From assembly GCF_947387555.1 (NCBI RefSeq), contig NZ_CANDNZ010000016.1, positions 62,001 to 126,000 on the forward strand: a stretch of DNA of 64,000 nt, read 5' to 3'. The position numbers and the translations under genes were made by a program. How positions within the stretch are numbered: the first letter of the stretch is position 1; the number at the start of each line of letters is the position of its first letter. The DNA comes from Thalassomonas sp. RHCl1. GTDB taxonomy: Bacteria; Pseudomonadota; Gammaproteobacteria; Enterobacterales; Alteromonadaceae. Under the pieces are notes generated by a model. The model saw nothing but the letters and a program-made list of their open reading frames with translations. It had not been told where the DNA came from and did no database searches. This document shows, piece by piece, positions 19,157 to 28,872 of this stretch.

Positions 19157-22100
19157 CTAGATAACAATGCGCGATTTCTTCTGACTGTTTTTACTGGTTA
19201 CCTGTTTCACCAATAAGGCCTTTTCCATGGTTTTGGCCAGATGACGAATGGTGCTTTTTTCAAAGAATTCCCGGTAATTAAGCAGTAAACCGTGACGGGC
19301 CTTAATACGTTGCAGCAACTGGGTAACCAAGAGGGAATGCCCGCCTAAATCGAAAAAATGTCCATCTATGCCGATTTCATCCGGCGCCAGGCCAAGCAGC
19401 TCCCCCCAAATAACCGCCAGCTCTTTTTCCAGTTCGGTTTCGGCATGGCTAATGTCGGCGGAATTTCGTACGACTTGCACAATATCCGGCAATGCCTGTT
19501 TATTCACTTTACCGTTGGGACGCAGCGGTATTTCCGGGACGATGCAAATAGCCGCAGGCAACATGTACTGAGGCAAGCAAACACGTAAGGCGGCATATAA
19601 TTCCTGCTCGGTTTTCCGGCACAGCAGATCGCAATCAGCCGGTGAATGCAAAACCACGTAGGCGGCCAGGGCATCTTGATTATTTGCCAGCCGGCGGACC
19701 AGCACCACGGCAGAAGCAACGGCATCTTGTTTGAGCAATTGCCGCGCAACTTCCCCCGGCTCAACCCGATAGCCGCGGATCTTAATTTGATCGTCACATC
19801 TGCCCAGGCATTCTAATTCGCCTTCTGGATTTACCCGGCCTAAGTCCCCGGTTCTGTAGGCTCTGCCTGCCGGCGTCTTGACAAAGTTAGCGGCGGACTT
19901 TTGATCGGCATTGATATAGCCATTGGCAAGTGAGCTGCCCAGCACCGCCAGCTCTCCGGTCATGCCCTCGGGAACCGGCTGCATAAAACGGTCAACAACA
20001 ATAACCCGGGTATTATCTATGGCCTTGCCTATTGGCGCATAAAGGCTTTCACTGCCCGCTGGTGCCAATTGATGGCAAACCACATCGGACATAACTTCGG
20101 TTGAGCCATAGAGGTTGTAAAGTTTTACCTGTGGAAAACGCTGCAAGAGTTTCGCTGCACTGGCCGTCAGCAAAGGCTCGCCGCTGACAAACCAATGCTT
20201 TAATGTCAATGCTGGTTCCGAGTCCAATTCCGACAGTGCTTTCATTAAAGAGGGGGCGGTGACCAGGCGTGTTATTTTCTTACTGGCAAGCTGTCGTTGT
20301 AATTGATGGCTGTCTTTTACCGTATCACGGTCAAGCAGCAGCAATTTGGCACCACCGCATAATGGTACCAACAGCTCCCACACGGCGCGGATAAATGCCA
20401 TAGAAGTAATATGCGCCATGGCTTCATTTGCTTCGAACGGTATCTTGTCCAGCATCCAGCGAATGCGGTTTTTAGTCGCACCATAGGTGCCTGCTACGCC
20501 TTTGGGGGTACCAGTGGAACCGGAAGTAAAAATAATGTGAGCCGGGGCATCATCGGGGATCACCATTTGTGCCGGATCAGCACTCTGTTGAGCACCAAGC
20601 TGGCGCAGCGAGTCCTGACTGTCCAGCTGTAAAGGCTCCAGATCCGATACCCAGGCATTATCCTGTATAAACTGACGATCACTGAGCACCAAATCGGCAC
20701 CGGCAATACTGGCCATTAGCTCACTTCTGGCGCCGGGCAGCTCTTCGCTTAAAGGCACGTAGCAAGCCCCTATTTTTAAGAGGGCAAGTATCGCCTTGAT
20801 GCGCAGCGGGGAACGGGAAATTGCCAGGGTCACACGTTTATTCAGGTCAATTTGATATTGCCCCATCAGTAAGTGCGCCAACTGGTTCACTTCCTTATTC
20901 AGCTGCTGATAATTCCAAGTTTGCTGCCTGTAGGCCAGGGCAGTATCTTCAGGCCTGGTCGCCGCCAGGTGTTCAATATAACCGGCAATCGAAGGCGAAT
21001 GGCCGCTATTAGTTGAACTTTCGCTGATTTGCTGCCATTTCGGTGCGCTCAGCCAGCTATACTCGAGCACAGGTTTTTCCGGACAGGCAATAATTTGCTC
21101 CAGCAAGTGGTTGAATTCATCTGCAAACCTGGCGATGGTTTCCCGGCTAAATAACCGGCAGTCATAGACCCAAGTCAGCGCCAAAGGTTTGTCCCGGCTA
21201 TCCGGCTCTTTGATATAAAGGGTGATATCGTATTTATTGTCGATCGCTTCATTTTCTGCCGGGAAAATATTCACCCCTTCCAGGCTAAACTCAGTATCGG
21301 CATTGTTGTTAAGGTTTATCATCACCTGGAATAGCGGCGAATGCAGCAGGTTTCTGGCGGGGTTAATGCGCTCGACTATGGCTTCAAAAGGTGCATCACT
21401 ATGCGCCATAGAGGCAAGATGCTGGGCTTTGCTTCTTTGCAATAAGGTTTTCAGATCAGGGTTGTCAGCAAATTCAGTCCGATAGACCTGGGTATTTAAA
21501 AATAAGCCGATCAGCTCTTGTGTCTGGGGCTGGCTTCTGCCGACAACCGGCGCCCCCAAGATCACATCCGTTTCATAACTCAGGCGGCCGATATGCAGGG
21601 CCAGGGCCGTTTGCATCAGCATAAACAAGGTGCTGTCGCATGCTTTTAACAGCGCTTGCGCTTGCGTTAACCAGGACGATGTCATTGCCCGGTTAACCAC
21701 TTCCCCTTTCCTTGGCTGATCTGGGTGATTCTCTCTCGGGTAGTCCAGAGGTAAAGCGTGGCAGGCGGGAGCATCTAGCAGCAGTTCTTGCCAGTAGCTT
21801 AGCTTTTGCTCCCGGGCCTGTGCCGGCAACTCATGTTGCCAAAGTGCAAAGTCCACATAGTCAATGCTAAGTTGTGGCAGATGCGCCGGGCTGTCAGCTA
21901 AATTAGCCTGATAGAGTTGAATAAATTCTTTAACTAACAAATCAACAGACCAGCCGTCGGCCGCGATATGATGAATATTGATTTGCAGCTGTCCGTGAGG
22001 GTTTGTCCCCCCCGCCAGGTGAAAATAACAAACTCTTATCAGCAGCTCATTGGTCAAATCAAATGGCCGGTTATTCTCTTGCGCTTTTAACTGCTTTAAT

Positions 22101-25100
22101 GTTTGCTCCCGCTCCGGTGAGGCCAGGGCAGAAAGATCCGCTTGCTTGAGCTGCCATTGCCATTCTTGCCTGATCTCTTGCTTAGCGCCGGTTTCATCGG
22201 CGATAAAAACAGTACGCAAGGCACTATGGCGGTTAATGATTTCCCTGATCGCCTGCTCGGCAGTCAAAGGACTGAATTTGCCCTCGATAATAAAGCTTTT
22301 CGACATATTGAACTGATTAGAGCCGGGCTGCATTTGCTCCAAAAACCAAAGTCTTTGCTGGGCATGGGAGAGTGGGAATACCCCCCCCGGTACTTGCCTG
22401 GCCCGGATCTGGTTTGCTTCACTCTCATGCGGCAGCTCATCGATAATTACTGCTAAGTCCGCTAATACCGGAGCTTCAAACACCTGTTTCATAGTGATGT
22501 GTTTGGCAAATATGTTGCGAATTTCCGCCACCAGTTTGACAATCAACAGCGAGTGTCCGCCCAAATCAAAAAAGTTATCTCTTGCCCCTATCGCCCCGGT
22601 GACAGGCAACAGTTTCTGCCAAATCTCGGTCAACACCAGCTCGGTTTTAGTCTCAGGCGCCAGGTATAACCCCTGAGCCGTGGAAAAATCAGGAGACGGC
22701 AGACGCTTTTTATCGATTTTGCCATTTGCTGTCAGTGGAAACTGTTCCATCACAATGATGGCTTTTGGCACCATGTAAACCGGCAAGCGATCCGTCAGGT
22801 ACAAATTGAGCTCTTGAGCTAATTGCTCCGCCTGGTAAGCTCCGCTATTTGCTTCTGGTACAACGTAAGCCAGCAAGTGCCTGGCTCCGGCCTCTTGAAT
22901 GTCATCAAGGGCACGTACCATGACCACAGCCTTGGCAACCCTGGCCGAGGAAGCAAGCTGATATTCAATTTCACCGAGTTCGATACGAAAACCATGCAGT
23001 TTGACCTGATCATCGGCCCGGCCGATAAACTCCATTTCACCGTTATCGAGATAGCGCACCAGGTCGCCGGTGCGATAAAGGCGATCTCCCGCCGGCCTGT
23101 TGGCAAGCAGAGCAAAGGGACTGCTTATATACTTCTGCCCGGTCAATTCAGGCCGTTGGTAGTAACCTTGCGTCACACCGTCACCGCCTAAATACAACTC
23201 ACCGACACTGCCTTTTGGTACCAGCTCCTGTCGCGGTGAAAGAATATAGGCCTGGCTGTTATCAATAACCCGGCCAATTGCTGGTACGGTGGAAACCGGC
23301 TGGCTAAAGGATGCCCAGGTGGAATAGGTGGTATCTTCTGACGGCCCGTACAGATTACAGACACGCAGTGACTCATTGCCTTGCAGCAGCTGATTTACCA
23401 CCCTGGCAGGCAAAGGTTCCCCGGCTAAATTCACTAGTTTAGTGCCTGGCGGCAGCGCCTCTTGCGCTAACAGGGCCTCTATAGCCGAAGGCACGGTATT
23501 GATCAGGGTGATATCCAGTTGATTTTCTAACAGGGCAAGCGCATTAGCAACCAACACCACTTGATGACCTAAACTCAAAGGCACAAAAATTTCGAACACG
23601 GATAAATCGAAATTCAGCGATGTGCTGGCCAAGGTTTTACTCAATTCAGCCGGGCTAAAGACAGAGCGGGCCCAGTGCAGCAAGGCGGCAAAGTTTTTAT
23701 GAGTAACGGCCACCCCTTTAGGGGTGCCGGTTGAGCCGGAAGTGTAGATGATATACGCCAGTTCATCCGACGACTTCCCGGCCGCAGCCATCACGGGAGC
23801 ATCGCTGTAATGGCTGAGATTTTGTTTCAACTTAGGCGAGTCCAGCGCCAACAAATGACTAATTTTGTGGTCGCCGCCAGCTTTTGCCGCAAATAATTTT
23901 TCAATCACGGCTCCCTGGCCAATCAGATATTCCAACGCAAGATCACCCGCGATAAACTGAATCCTGGACGCAGGGTAGGAGGGGTCGAGCGGCACATAAG
24001 CGGCTCCGGCCTTCAGTATGGCCAGCAAGGCGATGATCATATCGGCATTTCGTTGCATCGAAATACCCACCAGGGTTCCGTCGGTTACCCCATGTTCGCG
24101 TAAATAATGGGCCAGCTGATTGGACGCCAGATCTAATTGGCCATAGCTGTATTTTTGGTTTGCACACACCAGAGCCAGCTTGTCGGGGACTTTTGATGCC
24201 TGTTGAACAAAAGGCTGATGCAGCAGGGCATCCGCGTCATAACTGCACTGGTTATCGTTGAGCTCCACCAATAAATGATGAATTTCCTGCCCGGATAACA
24301 TAGACAACTCAGATAAGCGGCAATCCTGCTGCTGCGTTATCGCTGCCAGTAAGGTATGTAAATGTTGATGTAACTGTGCCGGGGTTTCAGGTTTAAATAA
24401 GGCCCGGTCATAAAGCCAATTAAACTTAATGTCTGCACCATTTATTTCAACCATAAGCTCAAGATCAAATTTGGCAGCCACTTGCAATGCCGTCATTTCT
24501 TCAATTTTTACGCCGGGTAAAGCCAGTTGATCTTGCTCACTGTTATCCATCGACAGCATAATTTGAAACAGGGGGGCGTGCTCGCTGCTGCGCTGCACCT
24601 TAAGCTTTTCAACCAGGTGATCAAAAGGAATATCCTGATTGTCCTGGGCTTGAAGATTGACTTGTTTTATATGCGCCAAATACTCGCCCAAAGCAAGATC
24701 GTCCGCTAACTGGGTCCTGAGTATCAAGGTATTGACAAAACAACCAATCACCGGGTTCAGCTCTGTCCGGGTGCGGTTAGCGACCGGGGTACCTATGACG
24801 ATGTCACTGCTGCCGCTGTACCTTGCCAGCAAAATACTCAGGGCGGCATGTACCAGCATAAAGGGGGTAATGCCCAAAAGCTGACTGCTCTGGTTTATTT
24901 GTGCTGCAAGTTCAGCGGCAATACTCCCGGTGAATTTACCTCCTTGGAATGCCATCTGCTTCGGACGTGGAAAGTCCAGGGGAAAGTTATGCACGATCGG
25001 CAAGTCTGCCAGCTGGTTCTGCCAATAATGCCATTGCCCGAGCAATTGCTGCTCATTTGTTGTTTGTGCCTTGTAGTCAGGGGTTAAAGCGCGTAAAACC

Positions 25101-28100
25101 TGTTTTTGCCAGAGGGCATAATCAGCATACTGCAGCGGTAGTGGCGCCAACAGCTTGTTGCTGCCGGACTGATAAAGTTCGATAAATTCACGGATAAATA
25201 TCCCCAGCGACCAGCCGTCTGCCGCAATATGGTGCAAACAAAGCAACAAGATCCCTTGTTCATCCTCAGCAATTTTAAGCCAAGATGTGCGCAGCATAAG
25301 ATCTTTAGTCAGATCAAAAACTTTGCTGGCATTTGCTTCAATAAATTGTTGAATTTTTTCACTACGCAGCAACGTACTTACACTAGTCAGATCCGTCACC
25401 TGCAGCTGGTAAGAGCCAGGTTTTTGGATCTCCTGATACGCTTGACCCTCTTTAACCATATAACGGGTACGCAGGATCTCATGACGCCTGATGATTTCAG
25501 CGATGGCATTTTCGGCTTTGGCAACATCAAAAGCACCGGTTATTTTTAATGCCACCGGCATATGGTACTGAGCCGAACTGCCTTCATATTGATCAATAAA
25601 CCACAACCGGGATTGAGCCGGCGAAAGCGGCAACAGGGTATCCTGCTTGTCTCTGGCTTTAATGGCCACTTTTGAGTCAGGTGAAACGACGGCACTTTGT
25701 TGCTGCACGACCAAAGCCAGTTGATAAAGCAAGGGGTGATCAAAGACTTGTTTGATATCCAACGCTTTATTCACGCGGCTGCGCAACTCGGAGATCAGCC
25801 TGACGGCAAGCAGCGAATGTCCGCCAAGATGGAAAAAGTGACTGTTTCGACCAATTTTATCCTGCTCCAGGTCCAGTAAATCAGCCCAAATTTCGGCGAG
25901 CAGGGTTTCGGTTTCGTTTTGCGGAGCAAGGTATTCCCCCTCCAGCCTTGAAAAATCCGCTTCTGGCAAGGCCGTTCTATCTATCTTGCCGTTGGTGGTC
26001 AGCGGCCATTCGCTTAAGCGGATGAAGACATCCGGCAGCATATAATCAGGTAAACTTTGCTGCAACTGAGTGCGCAGCAAAGATGAAAAGCTGCCATCTT
26101 CCTGTCCCAGCTCGGCAATATAATAGGCGATCAAACGGGTCGAACCATGCCATTTTTGGGGGATAACCAGACTTTCTCTCACCTGGGACAGAGTATCTAA
26201 CTGATGAGAAATTTCTGCTAACTCAATTCTAAAGCCACGAATTTTAACCTGTTCATCTTCCCTTCCTAAGAAGGTCAGTTGGCCATTGGGTAACATACGA
26301 ACCAAATCACCGGTTTTATACAGGCGCTGACCGGCTACATTTAAAGCCGGGGCAGTAACAAAACGCTCCCGGGTTAATGCCGGGGCATTTAAATAACCAA
26401 GTGCCAACCCCTTGCCGCCGATGTAAAGTTCGCCGCAAACACCTGTTGGTGTTAAGCGCTGATCTTTGTCCAAAATAAACAACTGTTTACCAGGATATGC
26501 ACAGCCAATAGCAACCTGCTCAAGATCGTCGGCGGTAATCTCGTGGCAAAGGGCGGTAATAACGGCTTCGGTGGGGCCGTAGGCATTAAAAAGTTTTATT
26601 TGCTCAGCCCGGACAATATCAAACCAGCGGCTCACCAGTTCCGTGCTGAGGGCTTCCCCGCCAACGACCAATCGGGTCAGGGAGGAGCTGCGCCACCCCT
26701 GTTTGTGCTCAGGGGTTAATAATTGTGCCAGGTAGGCTGGCGCCAAATCGGTAATGGTAACTTCGTGATGATTGATATAGTCCAAAAAAGCCTGGCTATC
26801 CGGCACCCGGTTACCGCGAAGGTAAAGCCTGGCTCCGCAGCACAGGGCCGCGAAAGTTTGCTCTAAAAAGGTGTCAAAACTAAATGAGGCAAACTGATAG
26901 ACTTTGTCTTTGCCGGTAAAGCCAAAATAATCGATTGCCGCCTGGATATGCCGGGCTATGGCTTGATGGCCGACCACAACCCCTTTAGGGGTACCGGTCG
27001 AGCCGGAAGTATAGATGACATACGCGGCAGAGTTTGCTGCAAGCTCAGACAAAACAAACTTGTTTTTCAGTGGCGCCGTGTCCTCTTGCTCACACAAAAG
27101 CAAGGACAGGTGGGGCATTTTATCAAGCGGTAGCTGCGAAACCAGCTTGTCTTGGGTCAGTAAAATCTCTGCCTGGCAGTCTTGCAGTATATGCTGGATC
27201 CGCCCGGCAGGGTAACTTGGGTCAATGGGCACATAAGCCGCTCCCGTTTTTAATACCGCTAAGATACTGATCAGCATCTGTGGGCTACGATCCACGCATA
27301 CCGCAATAAGATCTTCCTCTGCAGCCCCCCGGTCGATTAACCGTAATGCCAGGCTGTCGCTGAGCAGATCCAGTTGTGCATAAGTGAGACTGTTTTCCGT
27401 TTGACTGTCGAGCCCATGGCTCTGGGTACAGGTCAGGGCTATGGCATTTGGGCTTTGTTTGGCCTGCGCCGAAAAACCTTGCGCTAAAGAAACAAAGGCC
27501 TGCTCCCGGGAGGGGGGAGGGGTCAGATTTTTCAGCATGGCTTGCGATTCTAAAGCCGGTATCCGCTCCAGGCGCTTAAGGGGGACATCGGGATGATTTA
27601 ACAGCTGACGCAGTAAAAACTCCAGCCGACGGGCAAGCAGATCCGCTTCTTCATTGGAAAAATATTGGCTGCTGTAGTCGATTTGCAGCTCACAGTCCGC
27701 ACCTTCACCAAATTCCCAAATGGTAATGTTTAATGGTGTCAGCTCATGGTTATGGCTCAGATAAACAAATTCACACGGCTTTTCTTCAATTTGGAAATGG
27801 CTGTCTAGCTTCAGATAGTTGAAGGAAACGTCATAAAGCTCTTCATTTCCCTGATTGATGTTATTGATAATGTGGCCAATCGGAAACCTTTGGTGGCGGA
27901 AATTACTTTTTTGCCGCTGAGCTATCTGTGCCAGTATTTGTGAAAAGCTATGCTCGCCCGCTATTGATAACGCGATGGGACTAACGCTAGTGAACACCCC
28001 AGGCATTTGTTTTTCTGAAAAGTTTTTACGGTTATGGGCGGGAAGCCCCAAGACCAGGTGGTTGCGATGATAGGTACAGGCTAAATACCCGGCGATCAAT

Positions 28101-28855
28101 CCGAGAAAAATTTGCGCCGGGCCGGTTTGTTCTTGCTTGGCAAAGCGGTTTAAGCACTTCATCAGGCCGGTATCAAGTATTAACCGTTTACGCCTGCTGG
28201 CGATCTTACTCTGGCTTTTAAACCGGGAGCGATAATAGGGGGGCAATAATTTCCCTGCAGTTAACTCAGGGATATGATACCAATATTGCTTGTCCTTTTG
28301 GTATTTTTTACTTTTAAGGTATAAGGCATCTTTATCGGCTATTTCCTGCCATGGGGTAGCCTGTTCCCTATCAGCTTCAGGATCCGCGTAATATTTGCCA
28401 ATTTGTCTGGCCCAGTTGGCAAAGCCCCAACCATCCATGGCCAAATGATGGCACAGCCCCATGTACCAGTGTTTATTATCCGCAAGTTTTAACAAGGCTG
28501 CCTGAAAAAGTTCGCCGCCGCGAAAGTCGATAACAGACTCAAAGCGCTCCCTCAGCCATTGGTTCGCTGCGGCTTCTGGATCTTGATGCCCGGAAAAGTC
28601 AATCAAATCGAGCGCTAAGGTACGGTGCTCACTGATATATTGGCTAACGCCGCCATCCCCGACAACAATGCGAATGCCAAAGGCCTGGTTGGAGCTGACG
28701 ACCTTTTGGTGGGCAAAGATAAATTTTTTAATATCAAGCTCAGCCATTTTAATACAGCCGCCGACATTATAATGCGGGTTGTCGGGGTGCTTGATTTGAT
28801 CGAAATAGATATCTTGTTGAGTTAAGGTCAGCCCAAAAGTGTGACATGCAGACAT
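19157..28855 (-). CDS. NRPS1, initiating synthetase: C(starter-like)-A-T-C-A-T-C-A-T (3232 aa)
   Basis: First synthetase of the line. It lacks the TubC docking domain found on the three later proteins and begins directly with a condensation domain (LTQQDIYFDQIKHPDNPHYNVG; HHLAMDGWG ~134), so an acyl donor rather than a peptidyl carrier probably feeds it. Then A1 (YTSGSTG ~612), T1 GGHSLL (~1008), C2 HHIAADGWS (~1207), A2 (~1703), T2 (~2097), C3 HHIAADGWS (~2294), A3 (~2775), T3 GGHSLL (~3169). By-eye codes: A1 DTEDVGAITK, with acids at 239 and 278 as in Lys/Orn/Arg activators; A2 DLFNNALTYK, an alanine code; A3 IRWVFSLSDK, lacking Asp235 and sharing five of nine positions with the beta-alanine code VDWVISLADK. 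No epimerase. The tail is basic (KNSQKKSRIVI). AGGGGA lies 8 bases before ATG 28855, 17 bp after the transporter stop. Confidence 0.95.
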   Translation of the reverse strand: MSACHTFGLTLTQQDIYFDQIKHPDNPHYNVGGCIKMAELDIKKFIFAHQKVVSSNQAFGIRIVVGDGGVSQYISEHRTLALDLIDFSGHQDPEAAANQWLRERFESVIDFRGGELFQAALLKLADNKHWYMGLCHHLAMDGWGFANWARQIGKYYADPEADREQATPWQEIADKDALYLKSKKYQKDKQYWYHIPELTAGKLLPPYYRSRFKSQSKIASRRKRLILDTGLMKCLNRFAKQEQTGPAQIFLGLIAGYLACTYHRNHLVLGLPAHNRKNFSEKQMPGVFTSVSPIALSIAGEHSFSQILAQIAQRQKSNFRHQRFPIGHIINNINQGNEELYDVSFNYLKLDSHFQIEEKPCEFVYLSHNHELTPLNITIWEFGEGADCELQIDYSSQYFSNEEADLLARRLEFLLRQLLNHPDVPLKRLERIPALESQAMLKNLTPPPSREQAFVSLAQGFSAQAKQSPNAIALTCTQSHGLDSQTENSLTYAQLDLLSDSLALRLIDRGAAEEDLIAVCVDRSPQMLISILAVLKTGAAYVPIDPSYPAGRIQHILQDCQAEILLTQDKLVSQLPLDKMPHLSLLLCEQEDTAPLKNKFVLSELAANSAAYVIYTSGSTGTPKGVVVGHQAIARHIQAAIDYFGFTGKDKVYQFASFSFDTFLEQTFAALCCGARLYLRGNRVPDSQAFLDYINHHEVTITDLAPAYLAQLLTPEHKQGWRSSSLTRLVVGGEALSTELVSRWFDIVRAEQIKLFNAYGPTEAVITALCHEITADDLEQVAIGCAYPGKQLFILDKDQRLTPTGVCGELYIGGKGLALGYLNAPALTRERFVTAPALNVAGQRLYKTGDLVRMLPNGQLTFLGREDEQVKIRGFRIELAEISHQLDTLSQVRESLVIPQKWHGSTRLIAYYIAELGQEDGSFSSLLRTQLQQSLPDYMLPDVFIRLSEWPLTTNGKIDRTALPEADFSRLEGEYLAPQNETETLLAEIWADLLDLEQDKIGRNSHFFHLGGHSLLAVRLISELRSRVNKALDIKQVFDHPLLYQLALVVQQQSAVVSPDSKVAIKARDKQDTLLPLSPAQSRLWFIDQYEGSSAQYHMPVALKITGAFDVAKAENAIAEIIRRHEILRTRYMVKEGQAYQEIQKPGSYQLQVTDLTSVSTLLRSEKIQQFIEANASKVFDLTKDLMLRTSWLKIAEDEQGILLLCLHHIAADGWSLGIFIREFIELYQSGSNKLLAPLPLQYADYALWQKQVLRALTPDYKAQTTNEQQLLGQWHYWQNQLADLPIVHNFPLDFPRPKQMAFQGGKFTGSIAAELAAQINQSSQLLGITPFMLVHAALSILLARYSGSSDIVIGTPVANRTRTELNPVIGCFVNTLILRTQLADDLALGEYLAHIKQVNLQAQDNQDIPFDHLVEKLKVQRSSEHAPLFQIMLSMDNSEQDQLALPGVKIEEMTALQVAAKFDLELMVEINGADIKFNWLYDRALFKPETPAQLHQHLHTLLAAITQQQDCRLSELSMLSGQEIHHLLVELNDNQCSYDADALLHQPFVQQASKVPDKLALVCANQKYSYGQLDLASNQLAHYLREHGVTDGTLVGISMQRNADMIIALLAILKAGAAYVPLDPSYPASRIQFIAGDLALEYLIGQGAVIEKLFAAKAGGDHKISHLLALDSPKLKQNLSHYSDAPVMAAAGKSSDELAYIIYTSGSTGTPKGVAVTHKNFAALLHWARSVFSPAELSKTLASTSLNFDLSVFEIFVPLSLGHQVVLVANALALLENQLDITLINTVPSAIEALLAQEALPPGTKLVNLAGEPLPARVVNQLLQGNESLRVCNLYGPSEDTTYSTWASFSQPVSTVPAIGRVIDNSQAYILSPRQELVPKGSVGELYLGGDGVTQGYYQRPELTGQKYISSPFALLANRPAGDRLYRTGDLVRYLDNGEMEFIGRADDQVKLHGFRIELGEIEYQLASSARVAKAVVMVRALDDIQEAGARHLLAYVVPEANSGAYQAEQLAQELNLYLTDRLPVYMVPKAIIVMEQFPLTANGKIDKKRLPSPDFSTAQGLYLAPETKTELVLTEIWQKLLPVTGAIGARDNFFDLGGHSLLIVKLVAEIRNIFAKHITMKQVFEAPVLADLAVIIDELPHESEANQIRARQVPGGVFPLSHAQQRLWFLEQMQPGSNQFNMSKSFIIEGKFSPLTAEQAIREIINRHSALRTVFIADETGAKQEIRQEWQWQLKQADLSALASPEREQTLKQLKAQENNRPFDLTNELLIRVCYFHLAGGTNPHGQLQINIHHIAADGWSVDLLVKEFIQLYQANLADSPAHLPQLSIDYVDFALWQHELPAQAREQKLSYWQELLLDAPACHALPLDYPRENHPDQPRKGEVVNRAMTSSWLTQAQALLKACDSTLFMLMQTALALHIGRLSYETDVILGAPVVGRSQPQTQELIGLFLNTQVYRTEFADNPDLKTLLQRSKAQHLASMAHSDAPFEAIVERINPARNLLHSPLFQVMINLNNNADTEFSLEGVNIFPAENEAIDNKYDITLYIKEPDSRDKPLALTWVYDCRLFSRETIARFADEFNHLLEQIIACPEKPVLEYSWLSAPKWQQISESSTNSGHSPSIAGYIEHLAATRPEDTALAYRQQTWNYQQLNKEVNQLAHLLMGQYQIDLNKRVTLAISRSPLRIKAILALLKIGACYVPLSEELPGARSELMASIAGADLVLSDRQFIQDNAWVSDLEPLQLDSQDSLRQLGAQQSADPAQMVIPDDAPAHIIFTSGSTGTPKGVAGTYGATKNRIRWMLDKIPFEANEAMAHITSMAFIRAVWELLVPLCGGAKLLLLDRDTVKDSHQLQRQLASKKITRLVTAPSLMKALSELDSEPALTLKHWFVSGEPLLTASAAKLLQRFPQVKLYNLYGSTEVMSDVVCHQLAPAGSESLYAPIGKAIDNTRVIVVDRFMQPVPEGMTGELAVLGSSLANGYINADQKSAANFVKTPAGRAYRTGDLGRVNPEGELECLGRCDDQIKIRGYRVEPGEVARQLLKQDAVASAVVLVRRLANNQDALAAYVVLHSPADCDLLCRKTEQELYAALRVCLPQYMLPAAICIVPEIPLRPNGKVNKQALPDIVQVVRNSADISHAETELEKELAVIWGELLGLAPDEIGIDGHFFDLGGHSLLVTQLLQRIKARHGLLLNYREFFEKSTIRHLAKTMEKALLVKQVTSKNSQKKSRIVI

Positions 28856-28872
28856 AACAGCATTCCCCTGCT

